DNA of 64,000 nt from Bacteroidota bacterium (GTDB lineage: Bacteria; Bacteroidota; Bacteroidia; Flavobacteriales; Flavobacteriaceae): assembly GCA_018829465.1 (NCBI GenBank), contig JAHJTN010000019.1:186001-250000 (forward strand), read 5' to 3'. Shown piece by piece: positions 62,964-64,000 of the stretch. The position numbers were made by a program, and so were the translations under genes. Below the pieces are notes generated by a model, which made no database searches, was not told where the DNA came from, and saw only the letters and a program-made list of their open reading frames with translations. Positions within the stretch are counted from its first letter, which is position 1. Every line of letters begins with the position of its first letter.

Positions 62964-64000
62964 ATGAAAAAAATCCTCTTCCTTACCGGCACGCGCGCCG
63001 ATTTCGGCAAAATAAAACCGTTAGTGCAAACGGTTGAAGATGAAATAGGTTTTGAAAGTTTTGTGTTCGTTACCGGTATGCATTTGCAACACACTTATGG
63101 CTACACGCTCATTGAAATAGAACGTTGTGGGTTTACAAACTTGCATACGTTTGACAACCAAACCCACGAAACCACCATGGATTTGACCCTCGCCAAAACC
63201 ATCGAAGGATTGTCTGCCTACGTCAAGGAAATACAACCGGATATGATTGTTATCCACGGTGATCGTGTCGAAACTTTGGCAGGTGCTATCGTCGGTTCGC
63301 TCAACAATATTTTGGTGGCACACATCGAAGGTGGCGAACTCTCGGGCACGGTCGATGAACTCATCAGGCATAGCGTGAGTAAGTTGAGTCACATCCATTT
63401 TGTAGCCAACAAAGAAGCCCAAAAACGCTTGCAACAGATGGGCGAATTGCCTTCTAGCATTTTTGTTATTGGTTCGCCCGATTTGGATGTCATGTTTTCA
63501 AAACATTTGCCCGATTTGCAAACGGTTCGCGACTATTATGAAATTCCGTTCGAGGACTATGCACTCGTGCTTTTTCATCCGGTGACCACCGAAGCGGCAC
63601 AAATGCAAGATTATGCAGACAATTTTGTAAAAGCCTTGCTGGGAGACACGTGCAATTATGTTGTGATTTATCCGAACAACGACCTCGGCAGCAAATCAAT
63701 CTTAAAAGCATATAAAAGGCTGGAAAACAACACGCGTTTCCGCGTTTTTCCATCTTTGCGGTTCGAATATTTTTTAACGCTGCTCAAAAATGCACAATTC
63801 ATCATCGGCAACAGCAGCGCCGGTATTCGCGAAGCACCGGCCTATGGCATTCCGGTTATCAACATCGGAACACGTCAACAAAACAGAGACCTGCAAGCCA
63901 ACATATTGAATGTAGATTACACAAGTAAAAACATCTCAGAAGCCATGCAAAGCATAAGGAAACATCCGGTTTCACCACCATCTAAACACTTTGGAAACGG
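62964..64000 (+). CDS. neuC: UDP-N-acetylglucosamine 2-epimerase (hydrolysing), 3'-truncated by the window
   Basis: 345 codons are visible, open to the window edge. Signatures of NeuC/WecB-type epimerases: ILFLTGTRADFGKIKPL, VTGMHLQHTYG, IVIHGDRVETLAGAI, HIEGGELSGTVDELIRH, VIGSPDLDVM, and later IIGNSSAGIREAPAYGIPVINIGTRQ. It supplies ManNAc from UDP-GlcNAc for NeuB. A hydrolysing activity fits the neuA-neuB neighbours. The ATG at 62964 gives the expected N-terminus. It is separated from neuB by 335 bp with repeats, so it may have its own promoter. Confidence 0.92.
   Translation, partial: MKKILFLTGTRADFGKIKPLVQTVEDEIGFESFVFVTGMHLQHTYGYTLIEIERCGFTNLHTFDNQTHETTMDLTLAKTIEGLSAYVKEIQPDMIVIHGDRVETLAGAIVGSLNNILVAHIEGGELSGTVDELIRHSVSKLSHIHFVANKEAQKRLQQMGELPSSIFVIGSPDLDVMFSKHLPDLQTVRDYYEIPFEDYALVLFHPVTTEAAQMQDYADNFVKALLGDTCNYVVIYPNNDLGSKSILKAYKRLENNTRFRVFPSLRFEYFLTLLKNAQFIIGNSSAGIREAPAYGIPVINIGTRQQNRDLQANILNVDYTSKNISEAMQSIRKHPVSPPSKHFGN

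Noticed and set aside
62906-63753. Minus-strand frames at the right edge (62906, 63021, 63490)
   Set aside because: They are antisense to the open neuC frame, which carries all epimerase motifs.
60905-64000. Legionaminic or pseudaminic acid cluster
   Set aside because: The NeuB motifs ([19 protein letters not shown]) match N-acetylneuraminate synthase better and no dehydratase/aminotransferase/acetyltransferase genes are next to it; legionaminic cannot be fully excluded outside the window.

Overview
This window comes from a flavobacterium-like member of the Bacteroidota. The evidence is AT-rich DNA, promoters of the TTG-N17-23-TAnnTTTG type, a short (287-residue) primary sigma factor, the gliding lipoprotein-isomerase GldI, a secreted subtilase with a type IX secretion C-terminal domain, DUF6090 and DUF6249 proteins, and three histidine kinase/response regulator pairs of Bacteroidota type. 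The window is ordinary chromosome with one accessory-looking stretch. I see no phage, conjugation, CRISPR or intact insertion sequence.

Layout. 0-17 kb is mostly housekeeping: a TPR protein, a YpdA-like reductase, an MsbA-type ABC exporter, rpe, the primary sigma factor, a lipid A-type acyltransferase, a rhomboid protease, a DnaQ/GIY-YIG nuclease, miaA, a NarL-type two-component pair, a large membrane protein with a von Willebrand-like segment, fabG and yaaA. 17.6-27.7 kb holds tRNA-Arg(ACG) with a duplicated 3' flank, lysA, a beta-lactamase-fold lipoprotein, a nitronate monooxygenase-like enzyme, a T9SS subtilase, mnmA, and a tightly overlapping idi / pterin synthase / bcp / manA operon. After tRNA-Thr(TGT), 28-42.5 kb is a patchwork of small exported or enzyme-like genes: creatininase family, DUF6090 copies (one whole, two truncated), a LytTR two-component pair, NTF2-like proteins, an SGNH-like/MBOAT acylation pair, two RidA proteins, a DUF2306 gene with an internal amber codon, a fatty acid hydroxylase and an amidohydrolase.

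42.5-50.6 kb is one leftward operon of five genes: two large secreted proteins sharing a cysteine-rich C-terminal region, a lipoprotein, a two-component-propeller histidine kinase and its LytTR regulator. It looks like a surface structure with its own sensor, and I do not recognise the two large proteins. 51-60 kb has a DUF6249 protein, an ECF sigma/anti-sigma pair with a candidate self-regulated promoter, an nrnA-gldI-cyclophilin/FKBP operon, a PhoD-like phosphatase, an RNA-binding protein, a phosphatase, an acyl-ACP desaturase and an enoyl-CoA hydratase-like protein. 60.4-64 kb is a queD-like gene followed by neuA, neuB and, after a repeat-filled gap, neuC (running off the end), for activated sialic acid.

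The most unusual signal is a dispersed palindromic element of about 58-60 bp seen at five places (1.95-2.2, 21.6-22.0, 28.2, 54.3 and 62.7 kb; about nine copies, two arrays in tandem). Every copy lies just upstream of a gene and on the same strand as it. All but one begin with a short open frame starting MK(H/R/Y)P or a decayed form of it, best conserved as MKHPCKNFAHRDMII. At ypdA and the cyclophilin/FKBP gene the mini-frame stops 9-10 nt before the gene's start codon. This could be a mobile leader-peptide or regulatory hairpin, or a non-autonomous palindromic repeat.
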